Source of the DNA: Methanomicrobiales archaeon
GTDB taxonomy: Archaea > Halobacteriota > Methanomicrobia > Methanomicrobiales > JACTUA01
Assembly: GCA_028678715.1 (NCBI GenBank)
Contig: JAJRCY010000052.1
Span: forward strand, 1-6,534
Length of the DNA: 6,534 bases
Reading direction: 5' to 3'
This document shows positions 1-5,516 of this stretch, piece by piece. The notes beneath the pieces are model-generated. The model was not told the DNA's origin. It worked only from the letters and a program-made list of their open reading frames with translations, and did no database searches. Numbering within the stretch: position 1 is the first letter of the stretch; each line of letters opens with the position of its first letter. The position numbers and the translations under genes were made by a program.

Positions 1-11
1 ATTTCTCTTTG

Positions 12-40
12 TAATTACCATTAATTACCATCATAACCAT
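12..40. repeat. Short tandem AT-rich repeat upstream of korA
   Basis: TAATTACCAT occurs twice head to tail (12-21 and 22-31), followed by a degenerate third unit CATAACCAT (32-40). The 10-base period places the units on the same face of the helix. The repeat lies about 60-90 bases upstream of the best TATA-like box for korA. A role as a regulator binding site is inference, because no regulator gene is visible in the window. The left end of the window cuts off anything further upstream. Confidence 0.5.
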
Positions 41-91
41 GAAACGGTCGTATAATCTCGATTTAAATCCGTGTGGCCCCCACAAAATCAT

Positions 92-113
92 AAAAGTCAA
101 CTTATACTATTTA
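92..113 (+). promoter_or_regulatory. Putative archaeal promoter (BRE/TATA) for korAB
   Basis: A purine-rich AAAAG (92-96) that could serve as BRE precedes a TATA-like CTTATACTATTTAA (101-114) in an AT-rich patch of otherwise GC-rich DNA. Transcription would be expected to start about 25 bases downstream, near 130-135, leaving a leader of about 115 bases before korA. A second AT-rich stretch at 49-67 is a weaker alternative. The assignment rests on composition and position only. Confidence 0.45.
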
Positions 114-129
114 ATTCCTGCAGATCTCT

Positions 130-247
130 TTACCGCGGGTGCGCCCGGGATCCCTCCCCTTCTGCTTCCCTCCCCCGCGGGGGATCTCCCGCGCTGGGAT
201 TCCTTTATGGATCAGGGGGGAGATCGCTGTGGGAGGTGCGGTGCGAC
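130..247 (+). other. GC-rich structured leader of korA
   Basis: Composition changes sharply from AT-rich to GC-rich at about 130. The leader contains a perfect 12-base palindrome, CCCCCGCGGGGG (172-183), the 8-base palindrome GGGATCCC (147-154), and a small CGGG/CCCG hairpin (136-147). These could fold in the mRNA ahead of the ribosome binding site GGGAGGTG (231-238). No known riboswitch class is recognised. A reading frame from 39 to 251 crosses the leader and ends at the ATGA of the korA start, but it lacks a ribosome binding site and resembles no known protein, so I do not call it a gene. Confidence 0.35.
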
Positions 248-1903
248 ATGACGGAATGGTCAGTGCTGATTGGCGGCAGGGCAGGGGAGGGCCTGAACAA
301 GGCTGGCATGATCCTCTGCCACCTGCTCCAGGAGCGGGGGTACCATGTATACCTGTACTACGATTACCCGTCCCTGATACGCGGCGGGCATAACTTCTCC
401 CTCATCCGTGCGGTGGAGCGCCCGGTCTTTGCGCACCGGGACCGGGTGGACTACCTCCTCGCCCTGAATCAGGAGACCGTGGAGCGCCACCGGTGGCGCC
501 TTGCAGAGGGCGGGGTGATCGTCTTTGATGCCTCTGCCGTCCGGGCAGAAGGTGTGGGGCTCCCCCTGCAGACGATCCTCAGGGAAGTGCAGGCCCCCGA
601 TATCGCCCGGAATACCGGCATCATTGCCGGCTTCTCCTGTGCCGCGGGCATCCCCTGGGAGACCATGGAGCAGGTGCTGGAGAGGGAGATCCCGCGGGGG
701 ATAGAAACCAACCTGGCGGTGGCCCGGAAGGTGTACGGGGCAGGGTGCACCCTCCGGCAGATCCCGGAGCTGCCCCGGGGGCGGAGGCACCCCATCCTCA
801 CCGGTAACGAAGCCACCGGGATCGGTCTTTTGGCCGGCGGTCTCTCCAGCTTCATCGCCTACCCCATGACCCCCACCTCCAACCTGCTGCACTTCCTGGC
901 CGAGCACGCGGACCGGTACCGGCTGAAGGTGGTGCACCCCGAGAACGAGATCGCGGTCATGCTGATGGCACTGGGAGCCGCGTACGGGGGGGAACGGGTG
1001 GCGGTGGGCACCTCGGGGGGCGGGTTCTGCCTGATGACCGAGGGGCTCTCCCTCGCCGGCATGGCCGAGATCCCGGTGGTCATTGTGCTCGGACAGCGGC
1101 CGGGCCCCTCCACCGGCCTCCCCACCTACTCCTGCCAGACCGAGCTCTCCTTTGCCATCTCCGCCGGCCAGGGCGAGTTCCCCCGGCTGGTGGTGGCCCC
1201 GGCCAACCCGGCCCAGGCCTGCCGCTGGTCGACCACCGCGCTCAACCTGGCCTGGAGGTACCAGGTCCCGGCCTTTGTGCTGGTGGACAAGAACGTGGCC
1301 GAGGGGGCAGCGGACTTTGATCCGGGCGGGGTCCCCGCCGTTGCCCCGAGAGAGTCCGTCCGCTGGGACGGCACAGGGACCTACGGGCGGTATGCGGGTA
1401 CAGATGACGGTATCTCGCCCTGGCTCTCCCCGCCCTCACCCGGTCAGACCGTGAAGGTGAACAGCTACACCCATGACGAGCTGGGGATCAGCACGGAGGA
1501 TCCCCTCCTCACCGTGCGGCTTCAGGAGAAGCTGCAGCGGAAGGGGGCCGCCCTCGCCGCAGAGGTCGGGAGGCTGCAGCCGGTTCTCTCCACCGGCCCT
1601 GCGGATGCCCGGACTGTCCTCCTGACCTGGGGCTCCTGCACGGATCCCTGCATCGAGGTGGCGGGGGAGCACGGCCTCCGGGTCGTGCAACCGGTGGTGC
1701 TCTGGCCGTTCCCGGCGGAAGCCCTCCGGGCAGCCCTCTCGGGAGCGGACCGGGTCGTGGCCGTGGAGCAGAACACCACCGCGCAATTGGCCCGTCTTGC
1801 CGCTGCCGAAGGAATTGCGGTCCACGGCCGCATCCTGAAGTACGACGGCAGGCCGTTCTCCCTGGAGGACCTGGAGGCACGGGTGCGGGAGGTGGTGGCA
1901 TGA
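248..1903 (+). CDS. korA: 2-oxoacid:ferredoxin oxidoreductase, fused gamma-alpha subunit
   Basis: This is the large subunit of a two-subunit 2-oxoacid:ferredoxin oxidoreductase. The enzyme decarboxylates a 2-oxoacid (such as 2-oxoglutarate) with CoA and passes two electrons to ferredoxin in the cytoplasm. The 551 residues show the gamma (catalytic) domain at the N terminus, with GGRAGEG at residues 9-15, over roughly 1-180. The alpha pyrimidine-binding domain follows from about 183: TGNEA at 185, YPMTPTS at 205-211 (the YPITPSS-type motif), HPENE from 230, GTSGGGF at 254-260 and GQRPGPSTGLPT at 282-293. About 550-650 residues is normal for gamma-alpha fusions. The ATG at 248 was chosen because GGGAGGTG lies 9 bases upstream and the gamma-domain glycine motif follows at once. 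The frame opens further upstream, to a GTG at 71, but that extension looks non-coding. Substrate preference (2-oxoglutarate, pyruvate or branched-chain acids) cannot be read from the sequence, so korA is the conventional name only. No separate ferredoxin-like delta subunit is encoded nearby. Confidence 0.9.
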   Translation: MTEWSVLIGGRAGEGLNKAGMILCHLLQERGYHVYLYYDYPSLIRGGHNFSLIRAVERPVFAHRDRVDYLLALNQETVERHRWRLAEGGVIVFDASAVRAEGVGLPLQTILREVQAPDIARNTGIIAGFSCAAGIPWETMEQVLEREIPRGIETNLAVARKVYGAGCTLRQIPELPRGRRHPILTGNEATGIGLLAGGLSSFIAYPMTPTSNLLHFLAEHADRYRLKVVHPENEIAVMLMALGAAYGGERVAVGTSGGGFCLMTEGLSLAGMAEIPVVIVLGQRPGPSTGLPTYSCQTELSFAISAGQGEFPRLVVAPANPAQACRWSTTALNLAWRYQVPAFVLVDKNVAEGAADFDPGGVPAVAPRESVRWDGTGTYGRYAGTDDGISPWLSPPSPGQTVKVNSYTHDELGISTEDPLLTVRLQEKLQRKGAALAAEVGRLQPVLSTGPADARTVLLTWGSCTDPCIEVAGEHGLRVVQPVVLWPFPAEALRAALSGADRVVAVEQNTTAQLARLAAAEGIAVHGRILKYDGRPFSLEDLEARVREVVA

Positions 1904-2748
1904 CCCGGACCACCCTGATCACCGATGCCCGGAACACCTGGTGCCCCGGCTGCGGGAACTTCTCGATCCAGCACGCCCTCAAAGCGGTTCTCCTGGAGAT
2001 GGTCTCGGAAGGGCTGCCCCTGGAGCAGGTGGTGCTCGTCACCGGCATCGGATGCCATGCCAAGATGGCCGATTACCTGGACGTGAACTCCTTCTACAGC
2101 ATCCACGGGCGGGTGATGCCGGTGGCCACCGGGATCGCGCTCGCAAACCCCGACCTCACCGTGATCTGCTGTGCAGGGGACGGCGATGCCTACGCCGAAG
2201 GGCTGGACCACCTGATCTTTGCCGCGAAGCGCAACATCAACCTCACCGTGATCATCCACAACAACCGGGTCTACGGCCTCACCACCGGCCAGTACACCCC
2301 CACGTCACCCCTGGGATTCCGGGGAAGATCCACGCCGCGGGGGACCGTGGAGAAGGCCTTCAACCCCCTGGAGCTGGTGCTGGCCAGCGGGGGCACCTTC
2401 CTGGCCCGGGGCTACACCCGGAAGCAGCCGATGGTACGGGCCCTGATCCGGGAGGCGATCCGGCACCGGGGATTCTCCTTCATCGACGTGCTGCAGATCT
2501 GCGCCACCTATAACGATCCCCACGAGATGTATGACCGGCTCACCTATTCCCTGGAGGGGCATGACCCCGGGGACTTTGACGCCGCGTGCCGGAAGATCCG
2601 GGAATGGGACTACAACCGGGAAGCCCCCATCGCTCTCGGCACGTTCTACTCGGTGGAAGAGCCCTCCTTTGAAGAGCGGTTCCGCCGCACCCCCCAGTCC
2701 CCCGCGGAGCGGGAGGCGGCCATCCGCGCCCACCTCGAAGAGACCTGA
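1900..2748 (+). CDS. korB: 2-oxoacid:ferredoxin oxidoreductase, beta (TPP-binding) subunit
   Basis: This is the thiamine pyrophosphate and [4Fe-4S] subunit that partners KorA, 282 residues long. WCPGCG at 14-19 supplies Cys15 and Cys18, GIGC supplies Cys52, and LQIC supplies Cys201. Their spacing matches the four cluster ligands known in two-subunit archaeal enzymes of the Sulfolobus type. The TPP/Mg signature is GDGDAYAEGLDHL from residue 93, continued by HNNRVYGLTTGQ at 120-131. The start overlaps the korA stop as ATGA, and GGGAGGTG (1887-1894) lies 5 bases upstream inside korA, so translation is probably coupled and the subunits made in equal amounts. All cluster ligands are present and nothing looks broken. 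The single cluster probably donates directly to free ferredoxin, since no ferredoxin-domain subunit is present. Confidence 0.92.
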   Translation: MTRTTLITDARNTWCPGCGNFSIQHALKAVLLEMVSEGLPLEQVVLVTGIGCHAKMADYLDVNSFYSIHGRVMPVATGIALANPDLTVICCAGDGDAYAEGLDHLIFAAKRNINLTVIIHNNRVYGLTTGQYTPTSPLGFRGRSTPRGTVEKAFNPLELVLASGGTFLARGYTRKQPMVRALIREAIRHRGFSFIDVLQICATYNDPHEMYDRLTYSLEGHDPGDFDAACRKIREWDYNREAPIALGTFYSVEEPSFEERFRRTPQSPAEREAAIRAHLEET

Positions 2749-2831
2749 GGGGCAGGGGAAAAAACGGCCCGCGGGCGGGTTCCGGCCGGGAAATCCCCCA
2801 CCCCGTGGGCGGATTCCCACCGCTCCTCAAT
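2749..2831. other. GC-rich spacer after korB with small palindromes
   Basis: The spacer carries a run of six A's (2759-2764) followed by palindromes GCCCGCGGGC (2767-2776) and CCGGCCGG (2782-2789), and a weak CCCAC/GTGGG hairpin (2797-2809). There is no oligo-T tract on the plus strand, so a terminator cannot be asserted. I see no gene here. Confidence 0.3.
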
Positions 2832-2842
2832 GCATAAATAGG
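2832..2842 (+). promoter_or_regulatory. TATA box of the ferritin gene
   Basis: GCATAAATAGG is a good archaeal TATA-like element in a GC-rich setting, about 45 bases before the ferritin ATG. Initiation would be expected near 2860-2865, giving a short leader that still includes the GAGG at 2870-2873. This argues that ferritin has its own promoter and is not simply read through from korAB. No iron-responsive operator is recognised. Confidence 0.55.
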
Positions 2843-2881
2843 TGGCATCCCTATCTTTCTCCGCTAGTAGAGGCGAACCCC

Positions 2882-3382
2882 ATGATCAAGGACAATGTAC
2901 GAGACGCGTTGAACGCGCAGATGGTCCGCGAATTCTTCTCCTCCTACCTGTACCTCTCCATGTCGGCACACTTCGAGTCCATCACCCTGAGGGGCTTTGC
3001 GGCATGGCTGAAGGTCCAGGCGCAGGAAGAGTTGGCCCACGGCATGAAGTTCTACGAGTACCTGGTGGACCAGGGCGCCCGGGTCACCCTGAAGGCCATC
3101 GAGGGACCGAAGACGGAATGGGCATCCCCCCTGGATGCCTTCGAGCACGTGCTGGCCCACGAGCAGAAAGTGACCGCCCACATCCATGACCTGGCCGATC
3201 TCGCCGCATCCGAGAAGGACTTTGCCACCTTCAATTTCCTCCAGTGGTTTGTGAACGAGCAGGTGGAGGAGGAGGCCAATGCGGGCGACATCGTCTACAA
3301 GCTGAAGCTGGCCAGCGTGGAGAAGGGTGTGGCCCTCCTCCTCATGATGGACCACCACCTGGGCAAGCGCGGCTCCAAGTGA
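2882..3382 (+). CDS. Bacterial-type non-heme ferritin
   Basis: This 166-residue protein is a ferritin of the FtnA type, which oxidises Fe(II) at an internal diiron centre and stores it as mineral inside a 24-subunit cytoplasmic shell. The ferroxidase residues fall at the same numbers as in E. coli FtnA: Glu17, Tyr24, Glu49/Glu50, His53, Glu94, Glu126, Gln127 and Glu130. The four-helix pattern is clear: REFFSSYLYLSM, AWLKVQAQEELAHGMKFYEYL, the segment around HVLAHEQKVTAHIHDL, and FLQWFVNEQVEEE. Length is normal for the family. The ATG at 2882 has GAGG 8 bases upstream and gives the expected N terminus; the frame stays open upstream but that part overlaps korB out of frame. A bacterioferritin is unlikely because the expected heme-ligand Met and the Bfr-type N terminus are not evident. 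In an anaerobe this points to iron storage and protection during oxygen exposure. It sits between korAB and a manganese exporter gene. Confidence 0.93.
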   Translation: MIKDNVRDALNAQMVREFFSSYLYLSMSAHFESITLRGFAAWLKVQAQEELAHGMKFYEYLVDQGARVTLKAIEGPKTEWASPLDAFEHVLAHEQKVTAHIHDLADLAASEKDFATFNFLQWFVNEQVEEEANAGDIVYKLKLASVEKGVALLLMMDHHLGKRGSK

Positions 3383-3484
3383 TCTGAGGAGAATCCCGGA
3401 AGGGCGGCCGGACCCACCGGTCCCCGCCCCCTGTCTCCTGAACGATCCCGGACCTTCCGAGTCTTTCTGATCCCACCCTCCCGC
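3383..3484. other. Ferritin-mntP spacer with possible weak hairpins
   Basis: A short stem GGACC/GGTCC (3410-3414 with 3419-3423) lies inside a longer-range pair CGGAAGG/CCTTCCG (3397-3403 with 3453-3459), followed by a modest pyrimidine run TCTTTCT (3462-3468). This could slow or end transcription after ferritin, but the T-tract is weak. No TATA box and no ribosome binding site for mntP are visible. Confidence 0.25.
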
Positions 3485-4039
3485 ATGGACCTCCCCTCTC
3501 TCCTCCTGATTGCCGTCGGCCTGGCCATGGACTGTTTCGCGGTAGCGCTCGTGGCAGGCGTTGCGCAGGGAAAGTCGAGGATACGGAACGCCATCCGCAT
3601 CGCTCTCGCCTTCGGTTCATTCCAGTCGGGAATGCTCATCCTGGGCTGGTGGGCCGGAACCCTCGTGCTCGGGATCATCGCCCCCTTCGACCACTGGGTG
3701 GCCTTCGGCCTTCTCGCCCTCATTGGCGTGAAGATGGTGCGGGAGTCCCGGGAAGAGGAGGAGGCTCCTTCGGACCTCACCCTCGGTACCCTTCTCCTCC
3801 TCTCGGTGGCCACGAGCATCGATTCCCTGGCGGTCGGGATCTCCCTCGCGGTCCTTTCCCCTGAGGTACTCGTTCCCGCGGTGATCATCGGTGCCGTCAC
3901 CTTTGGAATCGCCCTTGCCGGTGCGCTCCTGGGCGGCAGGATCCGTGAAGCATACGGCAGGATGATGGTGATGGCAGGCGGCCTCCTGCTGATCGGCATC
4001 GGGGTCCGGATCCTGCTGGAGCACTACGGGTGGATCTGA
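3485..4039 (+). CDS. mntP: MntP-family manganese efflux pump
   Basis: This 184-residue integral membrane protein belongs to the MntP (YebN, formerly DUF204) family, which exports Mn(II) across the cytoplasmic membrane. It has about six hydrophobic segments in two halves: roughly 3-24, 36-56, 59-83, then 99-119, 128-150 and 162-178, separated by an acidic and basic loop around 86-97 (RESREEEEAPSD). The repeated family motif is present twice, as AMDCFAV with Asp16 and as SIDSLAVG with Asp113. Aspartates at these places are important in E. coli MntP. The ATG at 3485 gives the usual family N terminus and length, although no Shine-Dalgarno is visible (the preceding bases are CCCACCCTCCCGC). It follows ferritin by about 100 bases, so it could be co-transcribed or have an unrecognised promoter. 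No yybP-ykoY manganese riboswitch is recognised in the 102-base spacer. Confidence 0.9.
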   Translation: MDLPSLLLIAVGLAMDCFAVALVAGVAQGKSRIRNAIRIALAFGSFQSGMLILGWWAGTLVLGIIAPFDHWVAFGLLALIGVKMVRESREEEEAPSDLTLGTLLLLSVATSIDSLAVGISLAVLSPEVLVPAVIIGAVTFGIALAGALLGGRIREAYGRMMVMAGGLLLIGIGVRILLEHYGWI

Positions 4040-4050
4040 TCCTCCACCCG
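4027..4050 (+). terminator. Hairpin spanning the mntP stop codon
   Basis: CGGGTGGA (4027-4034) is the exact complement of TCCACCCG (4043-4050), giving an 8-base-pair stem with an 8-base loop TCTGATCC that contains the TGA stop. It is the most terminator-like structure between mntP and the next promoter, but no T-run follows. A termination or mRNA 3'-end role is inference. Confidence 0.35.
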
Positions 4051-4057
4051 GATCGCT

Positions 4058-4067
4058 GGGTATATCG
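4058..4067 (+). promoter_or_regulatory. TATA-like box upstream of the FTR gene
   Basis: GGGTATATCG contains a TATATC core. Initiation would be expected near 4085-4090, about 55 bases before the ATG at 4143. It is the only AT-rich element between mntP and the ferredoxin:thioredoxin reductase gene and suggests a separate transcription unit that may continue through arsC and the ubiquitin-fold gene. Confidence 0.45.
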
Positions 4068-4142
4068 TGCGACGGGCCCAGAAGTACTCTATCTGCCGGA
4101 CACCCCGGGGGTCGGGGGTAGTGGCTGACCAGGTTGAGGCGA

Positions 4143-4448
4143 ATGACCGACGATCATGCGGCGGAGGCGGAGATGCTCCGCTGGGCCCGGAAGTATGCGA
4201 AGGGGAAGGGCTGGATCCTGAATCCTGACAGGGACAAGCTGAAGACCGTGATCCGGGGCCTGGCGAGAAACAGGAAGCGCTTTGGAGAACGGTACTGCCC
4301 CTGCAGGATCCGGACCGGGGACGCGGAGAAGGACCGGGCCATCATCTGCCCGTGCGTATACCATGAGGGCGAGGTGGCAAAGGAAGGCCAGTGCCACTGC
4401 AAGCTCTACTTCTCCGGGGGGGAAACGCCCCCGAAGACGCACCATTAG
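4143..4448 (+). CDS. Ferredoxin:thioredoxin reductase catalytic subunit
   Basis: This 101-residue protein belongs to the catalytic-chain family of ferredoxin:thioredoxin reductase, which uses a [4Fe-4S] cluster next to a redox disulfide to pass ferredoxin electrons to thioredoxin or a similar disulfide protein. Six cysteines form the signature CPC-X14-CPC-X12-CHC: Cys52/54, Cys69/71 and Cys84/86. Plant and cyanobacterial enzymes have CPC-X16-CPC-X8-CHC, so the spacing here is the variant I associate with archaeal relatives. The N-terminal helical part (WARKYAKGKGWILNP, residues 14-28) is also family-like. No variable subunit is encoded nearby, as is usual outside photosynthetic organisms. Start choice is uncertain. 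ATG 4143 has GAGG only 3 bases upstream, a TTG at 4134 would add three residues, and Met11 (ATG 4173) follows the purine-rich GGAGGCGGAG. The gene lies 87 bases before the arsenate reductase gene, whose product is expected to use reduced thioredoxin, so a shared electron path is plausible. Confidence 0.88.
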   Translation: MTDDHAAEAEMLRWARKYAKGKGWILNPDRDKLKTVIRGLARNRKRFGERYCPCRIRTGDAEKDRAIICPCVYHEGEVAKEGQCHCKLYFSGGETPPKTHH

Positions 4449-4490
4449 CACCGGCCGGGGCAGGGATTCTCCTTCCCGTTGGATTCAATA

Positions 4491-4512
4491 GGGGGACAAC
4501 GGCTGATCCCCC
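4491..4512 (+). other. GGGGGA/TCCCCC hairpin ahead of arsC
   Basis: GGGGGA (4491-4496) pairs exactly with TCCCCC (4507-4512) across a 10-base loop, ending 8 bases before the arsC ribosome binding site GAGGTGG (4521-4527). It could be a processing site or weak attenuator. In GC-rich DNA a 6-base-pair stem may also be chance. Confidence 0.25.
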
Positions 4513-4536
4513 ATTCCCGCGAGGTGGTGGTGAGCC

Positions 4537-4980
4537 ATGGGTGAGAGTGCCATGGAAAAGAAGAAGGTCCTCTTCCTCTGCAATCGCAATGCGGCCCGGT
4601 CCCAGGTGGCGGAGGGGTACCTCCGGGCCCGGTACGGGGACCGGTTCGAGGCGTTCAGCGCCGGAGTGCAGGCGTCCCGCCTCTCTTCCCATGCCGTCCG
4701 GGTGATGTCCGAGATAGGCGTTGACATCTCCGGCCACCGGTCCAAGGACCTGACGGAGTTCTTCGGGCAGGAGATGGACATCGTGGTCACGCTCTGCGAC
4801 AGCGCGGCAAAGGTCTGCCCGGCGTTCCCCTGGACGAAGGCGACCCTGCACCTGAACTTCACCGACCCCGCTTCCTTTACCGGGACGGATGAGGCGGTCC
4901 TGGCCGGCTTCCGCACGGTGAGGGACGAGATCACCCGGTGGATTGACCGGACCTTCGGGGACCCGGCCACGGCCCCATGA
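4537..4980 (+). CDS. arsC: Thioredoxin-type arsenate reductase (low-MW phosphatase fold)
   Basis: This 147-residue protein has the low-molecular-weight tyrosine phosphatase fold and the features of thioredoxin-coupled ArsC, which reduces arsenate to arsenite in the cytoplasm. The P-loop CNRNAARS places the nucleophile Cys15 and Arg21 in a CX5R motif next to the N terminus. The second and third redox cysteines are Cys87 and Cys94 in TLCDSAAKVCP, separated by six residues as in S. aureus ArsC (Cys82 and Cys89). Asp110-Pro111 in NFTDPAS is the general acid. A plain tyrosine phosphatase would lack the Cys87/Cys94 pair. The ATG at 4537 has GAGGTGG 9 bases upstream; Met6 (4552) is a possible alternative. 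No arsenite efflux gene or ArsR regulator is in the window. The stop overlaps the next start as ATGA, coupling it to the ubiquitin-fold gene, and the FTR gene is directly upstream. A phosphatase side activity cannot be excluded. Confidence 0.9.
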   Translation: MGESAMEKKKVLFLCNRNAARSQVAEGYLRARYGDRFEAFSAGVQASRLSSHAVRVMSEIGVDISGHRSKDLTEFFGQEMDIVVTLCDSAAKVCPAFPWTKATLHLNFTDPASFTGTDEAVLAGFRTVRDEITRWIDRTFGDPATAP

Positions 4981-5255
4981 GGGTGATCCTCCGCCTCGGC
5001 GGATCCCTGGCCGGCACCGGCAGCAGGGAACGGGAGGTCACCCTGGGTCCCGGAGCCACCATCAATACGCTCCTTGAGAGCCTTGGCCTGGAGATCCCTC
5101 TTCGTCCCCAGGAAAACCGGGACTCTTCCCGCACACGGGACGGTGCCCTCATCACTCTCGTGAACGGCCGGAACATCGAGTACCTGGAGGGTGCCAACAC
5201 CCTGCTCGCGGAAGGGGACGTGGTCGCCATCTTCCTGGCCAGCGACGGCGGCTGA
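4977..5255 (+). CDS. MoaD/ThiS-like ubiquitin-fold protein (sulfur carrier or SAMP)
   Basis: This 92-residue protein resembles the MoaD/ThiS beta-grasp family. The N-terminal strand MRVILRLGG, the segment EVTLGPGATINTLLESLGL (typical strand-helix with hydrophobic spacing), LVNGRNIEYLEGANTLLAEG (VNGR plus the turn before the last strand) and the final DVVAIFLASDGG follow the family order. The C-terminal Gly91-Gly92 is the site that E1-like enzymes (MoeB, UbaA or ThiF) adenylate, for sulfur transfer to molybdopterin or tRNA, or for protein modification in archaea. Which of these applies cannot be told from sequence, so no symbol is given. No MoaE, E1 or other cofactor gene is nearby. The ATG overlaps the arsC stop (ATGA) and has no clear Shine-Dalgarno of its own, so it is probably translated by reinitiation after arsC. 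A central loop (about 42-56, rich in Arg, Asp and Ser) is longer than in minimal MoaD proteins. Confidence 0.82.
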   Translation: MRVILRLGGSLAGTGSREREVTLGPGATINTLLESLGLEIPLRPQENRDSSRTRDGALITLVNGRNIEYLEGANTLLAEGDVVAIFLASDGG

Positions 5256-5340
5256 AGGCGGAGAACGGGAAACCTCCCTCTCTTCCCACGATTCTTCAGT
5301 GAAGCTCCAATGACACCAATCCTGGTTCCTCTGAACGCAA

Positions 5341-5376
5341 CGGGAGGGGGCTCTGCCCCCTCCCGGTCCCACCCCC
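5341..5376. repeat. GC-rich hairpin repeat, copy 1
   Basis: CGGGAGGGGGC (5341-5351) and GCCCCCTCCCG (5355-5365) form a perfect 11-base-pair stem with the three-base loop TCT, followed by GTCCCACCCCC (5366-5376). The last 22 bases match copy 2 at 21 of 22 positions, and weaker similarity continues to about 5398 (both copies reach TCATC). It begins 85 bases after the stop of the ubiquitin-fold gene and could also act as a transcript 3'-end structure, though no T-run follows. Confidence 0.7.
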
Positions 5377-5409
5377 GATGAGGACAGGCTGGTTCATCAC
5401 TCAGACCCT

Positions 5410-5434
5410 TTATCATTTATACTATAAATGATAA
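5410..5434. repeat. Perfect 25-base AT-rich palindrome
   Basis: The arms TTATCATTTATA (5410-5421) and TATAAATGATAA (5423-5434) are exact reverse complements around a single central C at 5422, with a further G-T wobble outside. It contains a TATA-like TTTATA on each strand, in otherwise GC-rich DNA. No gene with a suitable start lies downstream on either strand, so a promoter role is unsupported. An operator, a small-RNA promoter or the footprint of a mobile element are the alternatives. Confidence 0.65.
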
Positions 5435-5516
5435 GTTCACGACGTTATCGGATCGGCACTGCCTCCATTCCTCATGATTCTCGGGAGGGATGGAAGCGAA
5501 TATCCTCACGGGGGAC

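Noticed and set aside
71..247. Upstream extension of korA to a GTG at 71
   Set aside because: The extension would place the gamma-domain glycine motif about 60 residues from the start, unlike the family, and the strong GGGAGGTG fits the ATG at 248.
39..251. Small frame upstream of korA whose stop overlaps the korA ATG as ATGA
   Set aside because: There is no ribosome binding site, composition shifts from AT-rich to GC-rich within it, and it resembles no known family. The overlap is automatic for any frame reaching the TGA of ATGA.
260..937. Long minus-strand frames opposite korA and other genes
   Set aside because: These are GC-rich shadows of well-identified plus-strand genes with no recognisable motifs.
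2531..2881. Upstream extension of the ferritin frame
   Set aside because: It overlaps korB out of frame and is proline- and arginine-rich shadow sequence. The ATG at 2882 has a TATA box, GAGG, and the exact FtnA numbering.
3383..3484. A yybP-ykoY manganese riboswitch ahead of mntP
   Set aside because: The spacer is short and I see neither the conserved loop sequences nor the paired layout of that class.
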